From 9FT-COMBO-48-23 sp964400675 (lineage in GTDB: Bacteria > Chloroflexota > Dehalococcoidia > GIF9 > UBA5629), in assembly GCA_964400675.1 (NCBI GenBank), contig CAYNVO010000005.1, positions 87,746 through 151,745 of the forward strand: a stretch of DNA of 64,000 nt. The letters are read 5' to 3'. Positions 17,164 through 23,664 of this stretch are shown here, one piece after another; within the stretch, counting starts at the first letter, position 1, and every line of letters begins with the position of its first letter. Below the pieces are notes generated by a model. That model did not search any database. It was not told the origin of the DNA and saw only the letters and a program-made list of their open reading frames with translations. Both the position numbers and the translations under genes were made by a program.

Positions 17164-17586
17164 TTACTCCACGTCAATTCCCATGCTGCGAGCAGTACCT
17201 TCAATAATCCGCGCTGCTCCTTCGAGGTCTACCGCATTCAAGTCTTTCATTTTAATTCGGGCAATCTCCTCAACCTTCTCACGAGGAAGTGTGCCCACTG
17301 TTTGCTGCCCGGCAGTGCTGCTAGCTTTCTCAAGACTTAAGGCTCGCTTTATCAGGTCAGATGCCGGCGGCGTTTTTGTAATAAAAGTGAATGACCTGTC
17401 CTCATACACAGTTATCTCCACCGGAACAATAGACCCCGCCTGCGAGCTTGTCTGTTCGTTATAGTCCTTGCAGAAAGCCATAATATTTACGCCATGCTGT
17501 CCCAGAGCCGGGCCAACCGGTGGGGCTGGTGTAGCTTTACCTGCCTCAATTTGAAGTTTAATGATAGCTTTAACCTTTTTCGCCAT
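17164..17586 (-). CDS. rplK: Ribosomal protein L11
   Basis: A 140-residue protein of the GTPase-associated centre. The N-terminal domain reads KLQIEAGKATPAPPVGPALG with QHGVNIMAFCKDYN; the C-terminal rRNA-binding domain includes TPPASDLIKRAL and ARIKMKDLNAVDLEGAARII (in part). Length is typical (about 141). The start ATG 17586 abuts the nusG stop at 17587, with GAGGTTG as ribosome site inside nusG, so the two are coupled. Confidence 0.97.
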   Translation of the reverse strand: MAKKVKAIIKLQIEAGKATPAPPVGPALGQHGVNIMAFCKDYNEQTSSQAGSIVPVEITVYEDRSFTFITKTPPASDLIKRALSLEKASSTAGQQTVGTLPREKVEEIARIKMKDLNAVDLEGAARIIEGTARSMGIDVE

Positions 17587-18135
17587 TTACAACCTCTGCA
17601 CCTGCAAAAAGTCAAGTTCTACAGATGTCTCTCGTCCGAAAAGAGTCAACAGCACTTTTACCTTCCCCTTGGCCACGTTTATTTCATCAACCACCCCAAC
17701 AAAATCAGTAAAGGGACCATCAACCGCTCGAACGCTCTCGCCCTTTCTAAAACCCACTTTAACCTGGGGTGCACCTTCAGTCATCTGCTTCAAAATTGTG
17801 TTAACCTCGCCCTCCGCTAATGCTGTCGGCTTGTTGCCACTGCCGACAAAACCAGTTATGCCAGGTGTATTGCGCACCACATTCCAGCTGTTATCATCCA
17901 TCTGCATTTGCACCAAAACATACCCGGGAAAAACTTTCTTCGTCACCGTTCGCCTCTGCCCACCCCTGATCTCGATTTCCTCTTCAGTCGGTATTATTAT
18001 CTGGAATATCTTATCCTCAGCGTCCATAAACTTAATACGCTGCTCCAGGGCTCGCTTAACCCGGTCCTCATAACCGGAGTAAGTATGTACTATATACCAC
18101 TGCTTGTCACCGTTCTTCAAAAGCCTAACCCCCAC
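17587..18135 (-). CDS. nusG: Transcription termination/antitermination factor NusG
   Basis: A 182-residue protein binding RNA polymerase and coupling it to Rho or to the ribosome. The NGN domain starts at QWYIVHTYSGYEDRVKRAL and runs to about residue 120 (FPGYVLVQMQMDDNSWNVVRNTPGITGFVG in part). The KOW domain contains GESVRAVDGPFTDFVGVVDEI. GTG 18135 overlaps the secE stop; TTG 18120, with GGGGGT upstream, is a reasonable alternative that removes five residues. It lies next to secE and rplK, as in most bacteria. Confidence 0.95.
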   Translation of the reverse strand: MGVRLLKNGDKQWYIVHTYSGYEDRVKRALEQRIKFMDAEDKIFQIIIPTEEEIEIRGGQRRTVTKKVFPGYVLVQMQMDDNSWNVVRNTPGITGFVGSGNKPTALAEGEVNTILKQMTEGAPQVKVGFRKGESVRAVDGPFTDFVGVVDEINVAKGKVKVLLTLFGRETSVELDFLQVQRL

Positions 18136-18352
18136 CTAAGAGCACTTTTGCAACCAATTCGGCAAAACCGTAATCAAGTGCCCCCAAAAAAAGCCCTACC
18201 ACACCGCACACAATGATGACCATGATTGTCAAGCGCACGGTATCCCGCCTTGATGGCCAGGTTACTTTCCTTAATTCACCTATAACATCGCCAAAGAAAG
18301 TAAAGCGAGACCTTTTCTTGGTGATAATTTGAGGCTGACTCTTTTTGGTCAA
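18125..18352 (-). CDS. secE: Preprotein translocase subunit SecE
   Basis: A 75-residue single-span subunit of the SecYEG channel. The amphipathic segment with the family signature GDVIGELRKVTWPSRRDTVR at about residues 20-40 is followed by one transmembrane helix (LTIMVIIVCGVVGLFLGALDYG in part). The start is TTG 18352, three bases after the rpmG stop, without a strong ribosome site, so translation may be coupled. It overlaps the start of nusG by 11 bases. Confidence 0.93.
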   Translation of the reverse strand: MTKKSQPQIITKKRSRFTFFGDVIGELRKVTWPSRRDTVRLTIMVIIVCGVVGLFLGALDYGFAELVAKVLLGGG

Positions 18353-18355
18353 GAA

Positions 18356-18523
18356 TTACTTAGTCTCCCGATGGAGCGTGTGGCTACGGCAACGAGGACA
18401 ATATCTCCTCAATTCCAACCGTTGAGGGTCATTCTTTTTATTCTTATCAGTGGTATATGTTCTTTCCTGGCATTGGGTACAAGCCAGATGAATGACACCA
18501 CGCGACTCACCTTTTTTGGCCAT
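18356..18523 (-). CDS. rpmG: Ribosomal protein L33
   Basis: A 55-residue protein found by reading between tuf and secE. It starts MAKKGESRGVIHLACTQCQE, has NKKNDPQRLELRRYC and ends CRSHTLHRETK. The CxxC pair near residues 15-18 and the YCPRC pair near 38-41 make it the zinc-binding form of L33. The ATG at 18523 follows the tuf stop by two bases. The order tuf-rpmG-secE-nusG is common in bacteria. Confidence 0.95.
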   Translation of the reverse strand: MAKKGESRGVIHLACTQCQERTYTTDKNKKNDPQRLELRRYCPRCRSHTLHRETK

Positions 18524-18525
18524 GA

Positions 18526-19725
18526 TTATTCAATGATTTTGCCGATGACCCCGGCTCCGACTGTTCTACCTCCCTCACGAATTGCAAAGCGCAGTCCTGT
18601 TTCCAGCGCCACCGGATAAATAAGCTTTATGGTCATTTTTACGTTATCGCCGGGCATAACCATCTCTACCCCCTTGGGTAACTCCGCAACTCCGGTAATA
18701 TCAAGTGTCCTGATATAGAATTGAGGCTTATAGCCATTAAAGAACGGAGTATGCCGGCCACCTTCTTCCTTGGTTAATACATAGACCTCAGCCTCGAAGT
18801 GGGTATGCGGCGTAACCGAGCCTGGTGCTGCTAAAACCTGACCTCTCTCCACATCCTCACGCTCTATGCCCCTGAGCAAACAGCCAACAGCGTCCCCAGG
18901 CTCTCCTGATTCCAGCGTCTTGTGGAACATTTCCACTCCAGTTACCACAGTCTTCCGTGTTTCCTTTATGCCCACTATTTCAATCTCATCACCTGTTTTA
19001 ACTACACCTCGCTCCACCCTACCAGTGACTACAGTACCACGCCCCTTTATGCCAAATACATCCTCTACCGGCATCAAGAAAGGCTTGTCTTTAGGTCTTA
19101 CCGGCAGCGGCACCCATTCATCTATAGTATCAGCCAACTGCAAAATTTTACCGCACCATTCACACTCTCGCTTGCCACAACCACACTCCAGCGCCTTCAG
19201 GGCACTTACCCGGATGATAGGAGTCTTATCTCCTGGAAACTTTTGCTTGGACAGAAGGTCTCTTACTTCGAGTTCAACAAGGTCCAGTAGCTCCGGGTCA
19301 TCCATCATGTCTACCTTATTCAATGCTACCAGTATGCTGGGCACCTCCACTTGCCGAGCCAGAAGAACATGTTCACGTGTCTGAGGCATGGGCCCATCAG
19401 GAGCGCTAACTACCAGTATTGCCCCATCCATCTGAGCCGCACCAGTAATCATATTCTTAATATAGTCGGCATGCCCCGGACAATCTACGTGAGCATAGTG
19501 CCGTTTTGCAGTCTCATATTCGATATGAGCAATAGCGATTGTCAAGCCACGTGCCTTCTCCTCAGGCGCATTATCTATGGAATCGAAGGCTCGAAACGCA
19601 GTGTCGCCTTGCTTAGATAAACATAAAGTAATCGCCGAAGTTAAAGTCGTCTTACCGTGATCAACGTGGCCTATTGTCCCCACATTGAGATGCGGTTTAG
19701 TACGCTGAAAGACCTTCTTTGCCAT
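18526..19725 (-). CDS. tuf: Elongation factor Tu
   Basis: A 399-residue translational GTPase that delivers aminoacyl-tRNA. G1 GHVDHGKTTL, switch I EEKARGLTIAIAHIEY, G3 DCPGHADYIKN, G4 NKVDM and G5 SALKAL are all present; beta-barrel domains 2 and 3 follow (GRGTVVTGRVERG, PQFYIRTLDITG). Between G5 and domain 2 it carries a cysteine-rich segment, C181, C183, C188 and C191 (CGCGKRECEWC), where E. coli EF-Tu has no cysteines. AAGGAGG precedes ATG 19725. It is transcribed with three upstream tRNA genes. Confidence 0.97.
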   Translation of the reverse strand: MAKKVFQRTKPHLNVGTIGHVDHGKTTLTSAITLCLSKQGDTAFRAFDSIDNAPEEKARGLTIAIAHIEYETAKRHYAHVDCPGHADYIKNMITGAAQMDGAILVVSAPDGPMPQTREHVLLARQVEVPSILVALNKVDMMDDPELLDLVELEVRDLLSKQKFPGDKTPIIRVSALKALECGCGKRECEWCGKILQLADTIDEWVPLPVRPKDKPFLMPVEDVFGIKGRGTVVTGRVERGVVKTGDEIEIVGIKETRKTVVTGVEMFHKTLESGEPGDAVGCLLRGIEREDVERGQVLAAPGSVTPHTHFEAEVYVLTKEEGGRHTPFFNGYKPQFYIRTLDITGVAELPKGVEMVMPGDNVKMTIKLIYPVALETGLRFAIREGGRTVGAGVIGKIIE

Positions 19726-19749
19726 TTTACGAAACCTCCTTCTTTACAC

Positions 19750-19822
19750 AGCCCACAACCAGATTCGAACTGGTGACCCCGTTCTTACCAAGAACGTGCT
19801 CTACCTGCTGAGCTATGTGGGC
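19750..19822 (-). tRNA. tRNA-Thr(GGU)
   Basis: The minus strand folds as a cloverleaf with acceptor GCCCACA/TGTGGGC, anticodon loop CTTGGTAAG (anticodon GGT) and T-loop GTTCGAATC. CCA is not encoded. It lies 24 bases before tuf, the classic thrT-tuf linkage. Confidence 0.96.
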
Positions 19823-19912
19823 AAACTTTCCAGTATTATACAATATAGCCTTAAATTATACACTATTTTACTAAAGTCGCAAACTCTCCGAGAGCGGTAG
19901 CATCCCTCAGTA

Positions 19913-20000
19913 GTTGCTACCCTGAGCGTAGCGAAAAGGCGTCAATCTCTGAGATTGCTTCGTCTCCCTTCCACGGAAGGGCCCCCAGCAATGACAATCT
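19913..20000. repeat. Dispersed repeat fragment (CATTnnGAG/AGCGAAG family)
   Basis: The interval between tRNA-Tyr and tRNA-Thr(GGU) contains ACCCTGAGCGTAGCGAAAAG, then GAGATTGCTTCGTCTCCC and GCAATGACAATC. These are the motifs of the repeats seen at 34.3 kb and 36.3 kb. In E. coli-type operons a tRNA-Gly occupies this position; none is found here. Confidence 0.5.
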
Positions 20001-20015
20001 AACAGCCCTCCGAGA

Positions 20016-20101
20016 TGGTGGAGGGGGTAGGATTCGAACCTACGTAGCCTACAGGCGGCAGATTTACAGTCTGCTCCGATTGTCCACTCCGGCACCCCTC
20101 C
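20016..20101 (-). tRNA. tRNA-Tyr(GUA)
   Basis: Class II tRNA with a long variable arm: acceptor GGAGGGG/CCCCTCC, anticodon loop CTGTAAA (GTA), T-arm GTAGGTTCGAATCCTAC, discriminator A and encoded CCA. Confidence 0.97.
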
Positions 20102-20121
20102 CAACCCAGACCTAAAGTCAA

Positions 20122-20194
20122 AGCCCGAGAGGGGAGTCGAACCCACTAACCTACCGATTACAAGTCGGTTGCGCTTCCATTGCGCTACTCGGGC
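20122..20194 (-). tRNA. tRNA-Thr(UGU)
   Basis: Acceptor GCCCGAG/CTCGGGC, anticodon stem CCGAC with loop TTGTAAT (anticodon TGT), T-loop GTTCGACTC. CCA is not encoded. First gene of the tRNA-tuf operon, about 45 bases after the predicted transcription start. Confidence 0.96.
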
Positions 20195-20244
20195 AATCAA
20201 ATAAAGCTTTCGGCCAACCCCACCCAAACAAACTACGGGCTGTT

Positions 20245-20273
20245 AGTATAGAAAAAGCTATGTCAAAAGTCAA
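20245..20273 (-). promoter_or_regulatory. Strong sigma-70-like promoter of the tRNA-tuf-ribosomal operon
   Basis: Minus strand: TTGACT (20273-20268), a 17-base spacer and TATACT (20250-20245). Five of six consensus bases at each hexamer. The predicted start is near 20238, upstream of tRNA-Thr(UGU). Confidence 0.75.
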
Positions 20274-20315
20274 GGAATTGACACACCATACCTGCAGTCT
20301 TGTAAAATGGCATTC

Positions 20316-20344
20316 TTGCATTGACAATGCGCCATTGTTATAAT
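20316..20344 (+). promoter_or_regulatory. Promoter with palindromic spacer upstream of the coiled-coil gene
   Basis: TTGCAT at 20316-20321, a 17-base spacer and a perfect TATAAT at 20339-20344. The spacer contains the inverted repeat ACAATG-CGC-CATTGT at 20324-20338, a plausible operator. The transcript would lead into the gene at 20451 and perhaps the tRNA cluster after it. Confidence 0.5.
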
Positions 20345-20450
20345 TATCTGACAGTCGAGATATTGAACAGAGGAGAAAACAGAAGATACACGGCGAGCTA
20401 CGTCCGTAGTTAAGCCGATTTCCGCTAAAATATGGAGGAAAGTTACGAAG

Positions 20451-20909
20451 ATGGCAAAAAAGCCTCGGAGAGCTGCAGTCCAGAATATCATCAGAAACTT
20501 GCTTAATTCGGAGATACCGGAGATACAATCTATGGCCAATAACCTTGCTGAGCAGATTAAAGAGCTGGAGGAGCAAAGCTCCAGACTCCAAAAACATGTT
20601 ACCCAGATTGAAGGCCTGGCAACAGAAGAGGCGAACGCTCTGGCTGAAGGACAACTCGCCGAGATACTCACGAATTTAGATAATGTGTTAGGCGAGCTTA
20701 GAACAAGGACAAAGAAAGCCTTACCTGCTAGACCGGAAGCTGTGGCTCCAGCTCCAATCAGAAGAGCTATTGTTGAACAGAAACCTGAAGAAGAGGAAGA
20801 AGAGGCAGAGGAGATAGAAGAACTGGGAGAGACAACGCCTGGACAGGGAATGCGGCTGGAAACCTACACTACACCAGAAGGTTACCTAATAAAGAAGTCA
20901 AGGATCTAA
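20451..20909 (+). CDS. Coiled-coil hypothetical protein
   Basis: 152 residues: a basic start (MAKKPRRAAVQ), a predicted alpha-helical coiled coil (about 20-85, heptad-like LAEQIKELEEQSSRLQKH), a Pro/Ala-rich linker (about 87-100), a stretch of mostly glutamates (about 108-125) and a short C-terminal tail (YTTPEGYLIKKSRI). I do not recognise a family. GGAGG stands 12 bases before ATG. It lies between the tRNA-tuf operon (opposite strand) and tRNA-Arg (same strand, 13 bases downstream). A structural or nucleic-acid-associated role is possible but not shown. Confidence 0.7.
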   Translation: MAKKPRRAAVQNIIRNLLNSEIPEIQSMANNLAEQIKELEEQSSRLQKHVTQIEGLATEEANALAEGQLAEILTNLDNVLGELRTRTKKALPARPEAVAPAPIRRAIVEQKPEEEEEEAEEIEELGETTPGQGMRLETYTTPEGYLIKKSRI

Positions 20910-20921
20910 ACTTAGCTTGCT

Positions 20922-20995
20922 GCCCCTGTAGCTCAGATGGATAGAGCAGCGGTTTCCTAAACCGCGTGTCGGGCGTTCGAATCGCCCCAGGGGTA
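20922..20995 (+). tRNA. tRNA-Arg(CCU)
   Basis: Acceptor GCCCCTG/CAGGGGT, D-loop AGATGGATAG, anticodon loop TTCCTAA (CCT), T-arm GGGCGTTCGAATCGCCC, discriminator A, no encoded CCA. Confidence 0.96.
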
Positions 20996-21182
20996 CTTTG
21001 AAGCTAAAATTCACCCACCTACAGCCAGTGGATTATGCGACAGCACCATCAGGATAACTCGCCCAAAAACATCAACACGCTCAAAAATACGTTGAATTTC
21101 CCCACTTTTTTCTCTATAATGTCTCCGCAATTGGTCAGCATATTAACAACATAACTCGATTTGCTCTCTAATTCTGTAGTGT

Positions 21183-21258
21183 AGGGGTGTAGCTCAGTTG
21201 GTAGAGCAGCGGTCTCCAAAACCGCAGGTCGCGGGTTCGAATCCTGCCGCCCCTGCCA
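21183..21258 (+). tRNA. tRNA-Trp(CCA)
   Basis: Acceptor AGGGGTG/CGCCCCT, anticodon loop CTCCAAA (CCA), T-loop GTTCGAATC, discriminator G, encoded CCA. Confidence 0.97.
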
Positions 21259-21273
21259 TGATGCGGGGTGAAT

Positions 21274-21360
21274 GCCGAGGTGGTGGAATAGGTAGACACG
21301 CCATCTTGAGGGGGTGGTGGGCGTAAGCCCGTAGGAGTTCAAATCTCCTCCTCGGCACCA
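21274..21360 (+). tRNA. tRNA-Leu(GAG)
   Basis: Class II tRNA: acceptor GCCGAGG/CCTCGGC, anticodon loop TTGAGGG (GAG), variable arm TGGGCGTAAGCCC, T-loop GTTCAAATC, discriminator A, encoded CCA. Confidence 0.96.
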
Positions 21361-21371
21361 TTTACTCCCTG

Positions 21372-21413
21372 TGTCATTCTGAGCCCCGATGCAATCGTGG
21401 CGAAGAATCTAGA
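21372..21413. repeat. Short dispersed repeat
   Basis: TGTCATTCTGAGCCCCGATG followed by CAATCGTGGCGAAGAATCT. This is the same unit as the one near 36432-36478, where the central hairpin is perfect (GCCCCGAT-GCA-ATCGGGGC). It sits between tRNA-Leu and tRNA-Gly. Confidence 0.6.
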
Positions 21414-21449
21414 TAAGAATGGCACAAAGCATTAGTGGGTGATTTTTTT

Positions 21450-21458
21450 TGATATAAT
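21450..21458 (+). promoter_or_regulatory. Extended -10 promoter of the tRNA-Gly group
   Basis: TGATATAAT matches the extended -10 consensus TGnTATAAT exactly. It follows a run of eight Ts and lies 11 bases before tRNA-Gly. No good -35 hexamer is seen. Confidence 0.55.
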
Positions 21459-21468
21459 AGGAAAACGT

Positions 21469-21543
21469 GCGGAAGTAGTTCAGTGGTAGAACGCCTCCTT
21501 GCCAAGGAGGAGGTCGCGAGTTCGAATCTCGTCTTCCGCTCCA
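21469..21543 (+). tRNA. tRNA-Gly(GCC)
   Basis: Acceptor GCGGAAG/CTTCCGC, anticodon stem CCTCC with loop TTGCCAA (GCC), T-loop GTTCGAATC, discriminator T, encoded CCA. Confidence 0.97.
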
Positions 21544-21553
21544 TAGAATCCAG

Positions 21554-21629
21554 GGCGGCGTAGCCAAGTGGTTAAGGCGGGGGTCTGCAAAACCCCTATA
21601 CAGCGGTTCAAATCCGCTCGCCGCCTCCA
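21554..21629 (+). tRNA. tRNA-Cys(GCA)
   Basis: Acceptor GGCGGCG/CGCCGCC, anticodon loop CTGCAAA (GCA), T-arm GCGGTTCAAATCCGC, discriminator T, encoded CCA. Confidence 0.97.
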
Positions 21630-21645
21630 CTTTTAATCACTTCTT

Positions 21646-21728
21646 GCCGAGGTGGCGGAATGGCAGACGCGGCGGACTTAAAATCCGCTCTCCGCAAGGA
21701 GGTGTGGGTTCGAGTCCCTCCCTCGGCA
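21646..21728 (+). tRNA. tRNA-Leu(UAA)
   Basis: Class II tRNA: acceptor GCCGAGG/CCTCGGC, anticodon loop CTTAAAA (TAA), long variable arm CTCCGCAAGGAG, T-loop GTTCGAGTC, discriminator A, no encoded CCA. Last gene of the plus-strand tRNA cluster. Degenerate copies of its 3' half recur downstream at 22.3, 25.7, 31.2 and 32.4 kb. Confidence 0.97.
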
Positions 21729-21827
21729 CTTTTGTCATGCTGTACATCATACGACATACTGAATACAATTAGCCCGCTTTTAGCAGGCTACCAGTCCTTT
21801 TAATATTGAAAAGGCACTCAGGGGGTT

Positions 21828-22265
21828 ATGGTGAAAAAAATGAGTCTGCCGCTTAAGGTCTTCCTCATAGTACTCGCAGTTTGCGTTCTATATGTCCTGA
21901 TAGCCAGCATTGTCAGAGTCTCCATCGGACAAATTGCAAGTGACATGGCGGTGACACGCTTCATCATCGGCAGTATAATCGGCCTTGTGCTAGCAGGCAT
22001 CGCTGCCGGCATCACAGCGCTTGTAGTAGCCATTAAGAATAAGAAAAAATTGAGCCTCCCACTAAAGGTCTTCCTGATAGTAGCCGCGGTCTGTATTTTG
22101 TATGTTCTAACAGCCAGCATTGTAAGAGTCTACGTCGGAGAGATTACCACTGATAGGGCTGTGGTACGCTTCATCATTTTCGGTATAATCGGCGGTTCCC
22201 TAGTAGGAGGCATCGCTGCCGGCACCACAGCACTTGTAGTAGCCATAAAGAAGCTGGGTGAGTGA
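21828..22265 (+). CDS. Membrane protein made of two tandem homologous halves
   Basis: 145 residues with four predicted membrane helices. The first half (about 4-70) and the second (about 74-143) align closely: LSLPLKVFLIV(L/A)AVC(V/I)LYVL at each start, then (A)SIVRV, IG-I(G)xxxxG, and IAAG(I/T)TALVVAIKxK at each end. It is an internal gene duplication with each repeat carrying two helices, the second half reading KKLSLPLKV directly after the first ends. I do not recognise the family and no catalytic residues are visible. It is the first gene after tRNA-Leu(UAA), in what looks like an accreted island. Confidence 0.7.
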   Translation: MVKKMSLPLKVFLIVLAVCVLYVLIASIVRVSIGQIASDMAVTRFIIGSIIGLVLAGIAAGITALVVAIKNKKKLSLPLKVFLIVAAVCILYVLTASIVRVYVGEITTDRAVVRFIIFGIIGGSLVGGIAAGTTALVVAIKKLGE

Positions 22266-22330
22266 GACTTCCGGCTTGCGCCTCTCTAAAACAGCCGACT
22301 GTATTTCAGGTCAGTCCAACTACTATTGAC

Positions 22331-22366
22331 CAGTTCAAATCCGCTCTCCACAGTGGGGTTCGTGCC
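22331..22366 (+). repeat. Degenerate tRNA-Leu(UAA)-like fragment A
   Basis: AAATCCGCTCTCC is identical to the anticodon/variable-arm region of tRNA-Leu(UAA), followed by CA and GTGGGGTTCG, as in the T-arm, with about 7 bases missing between. It lies 65 bases after the duplicated membrane protein gene. It resembles an att-site remnant. Confidence 0.5.
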
Positions 22367-22462
22367 AGTATAGTCCCACGCTTCATTGACATGATATAAT
22401 GCATTCCGTTACACCACAGGTTCAACGAATAGCATCAGCTTAAACTTCAAAGGAGGTACGCT

Positions 22463-23605
22463 GTGAACATATTCTGGGCTGTGTTCTTCGTCTTATTTCC
22501 AGTCCTGGTCATCTATCTGTGCCAGAGATTTCCAGTTCTAAATAGGCTCGGCGCCGTGGTCATCTGCTATGCCGTTGGCATCATTATAGGCAACATCGGC
22601 GTCCTGCCCGAAAACATCTTCGGCGTGCAGGATACATTGATGACTCTGGTCATCCCATTAGCCATACCCCTCATCTTTTTCTCCATTGATATCAAGAAGT
22701 GGTCAAGGTTAGCCGGCAAATCGCTGCTGTCATTCACCTTCGTGGTGGTGTCAGTGGTGATAACGGTCTGTGCCGGCTATTTCATATTCAGGTCTCTGAT
22801 TGGCGAGGAGACATGGAAGGTATCGGGAATGCTCATCGGCGTCTATACCGGCGGCACGCCCAACCTGGCAGCCATCGGCACAGCGCTGCACATCGACCCC
22901 ACGGTCTACGTGGCAGCCCATGCCTCCGACGTATTTATAGGCGCCGTCTGGCTGCTCATAGTCATCACTGTGCTGCAAAGGATTCTGCTCAAGTTCCTGC
23001 CGCCATTCCAGCGACTGGGTGACGAGAGCCAGAACCAGGAGCAGACTAATTTCGACTCCTACGCCGGCATATTCCGGCGCAGGGTAATACTGCCTCTGCT
23101 CGGCGCTTTTGGCATCGCCGTCGGCATCTTTGCCGTTGGTGCCGGGCTGACCATGGTGGTTCCCCAGGAGTTCGCCATGGTGGTGGCTATATTAACGGTC
23201 TCTACGCTAGGTATAGCCTTCTCCTTCATTCCAGCCGTCAGGCGCATCCCCATGACCTTCCAGCTCGGTCAATACTTGATACTGATATTCTGCCTGGTGG
23301 TCAGCTCTATGGCTGATATCCAGAAGCTGCTGCATACCGCACCTGCCATGATAGGACTGGTGGCGTTCGTCTATTTCGTCTCAGTGGCAGTACACGTGAC
23401 GCTTTCCGCCATCGCCAGGATCGATGCCGATACTGTCATCATTACCTCAGTGGCCGGTCTCTATTCACCGCCTTTTGTCCCCATGGTGGCATCCGTCTTA
23501 AAGAACAAGGAGGTCATCGTTTCCGGTGTCATCACCGGCATTATCGGCTGGGTCGTGGGCACTTATCTGGGCATTGCCGTAGCCTATACCCTGCACATGT
23601 TCTGA
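22463..23605 (+). CDS. DUF819 family membrane protein
   Basis: 380 residues and about 11 membrane helices. Landmarks of the DUF819 (YjcL-like) family: GIIIGNIGVLP near residue 40, LAIPLIFFSIDIKKWSRLAGKSLLSF (in part) near 75-95, GGTPNLAAIG with HASDVFIGAVWLL near 130-165. Substrate unknown; the fold is that of secondary transporters. AAAGGAGG lies before GTG 22463. Base composition is clearly richer in GC than the neighbouring tRNA and ribosomal regions. It is followed after 59 bases by a PLP decarboxylase and then a TauE-type exporter, suggesting a transport-and-metabolism cassette. Confidence 0.85.
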   Translation: MNIFWAVFFVLFPVLVIYLCQRFPVLNRLGAVVICYAVGIIIGNIGVLPENIFGVQDTLMTLVIPLAIPLIFFSIDIKKWSRLAGKSLLSFTFVVVSVVITVCAGYFIFRSLIGEETWKVSGMLIGVYTGGTPNLAAIGTALHIDPTVYVAAHASDVFIGAVWLLIVITVLQRILLKFLPPFQRLGDESQNQEQTNFDSYAGIFRRRVILPLLGAFGIAVGIFAVGAGLTMVVPQEFAMVVAILTVSTLGIAFSFIPAVRRIPMTFQLGQYLILIFCLVVSSMADIQKLLHTAPAMIGLVAFVYFVSVAVHVTLSAIARIDADTVIITSVAGLYSPPFVPMVASVLKNKEVIVSGVITGIIGWVVGTYLGIAVAYTLHMF

Positions 23606-23664
23606 GCCTGAATACCAAACAACCTCCTGTCAGGCTCATCTGAAGCAAGGAAGGAGACAAAGTC

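Noticed and set aside
19823..20015. tRNA-Gly expected between tRNA-Tyr and tRNA-Thr(GGU)
   Set aside because: No cloverleaf or T-arm is present here; only repeat-family motifs.
20321..20344. TTGACA (20321) paired with TATAAT (20339) as a promoter
   Set aside because: Spacing is only 12 bases. TTGCAT at 20316 gives 17 and is preferred.
20151..20654. 167-codon minus-strand frame opposite the coiled-coil gene and tRNA-Thr
   Set aside because: Overlaps a tRNA, the strong tRNA-tuf promoter and a better plus-strand gene.
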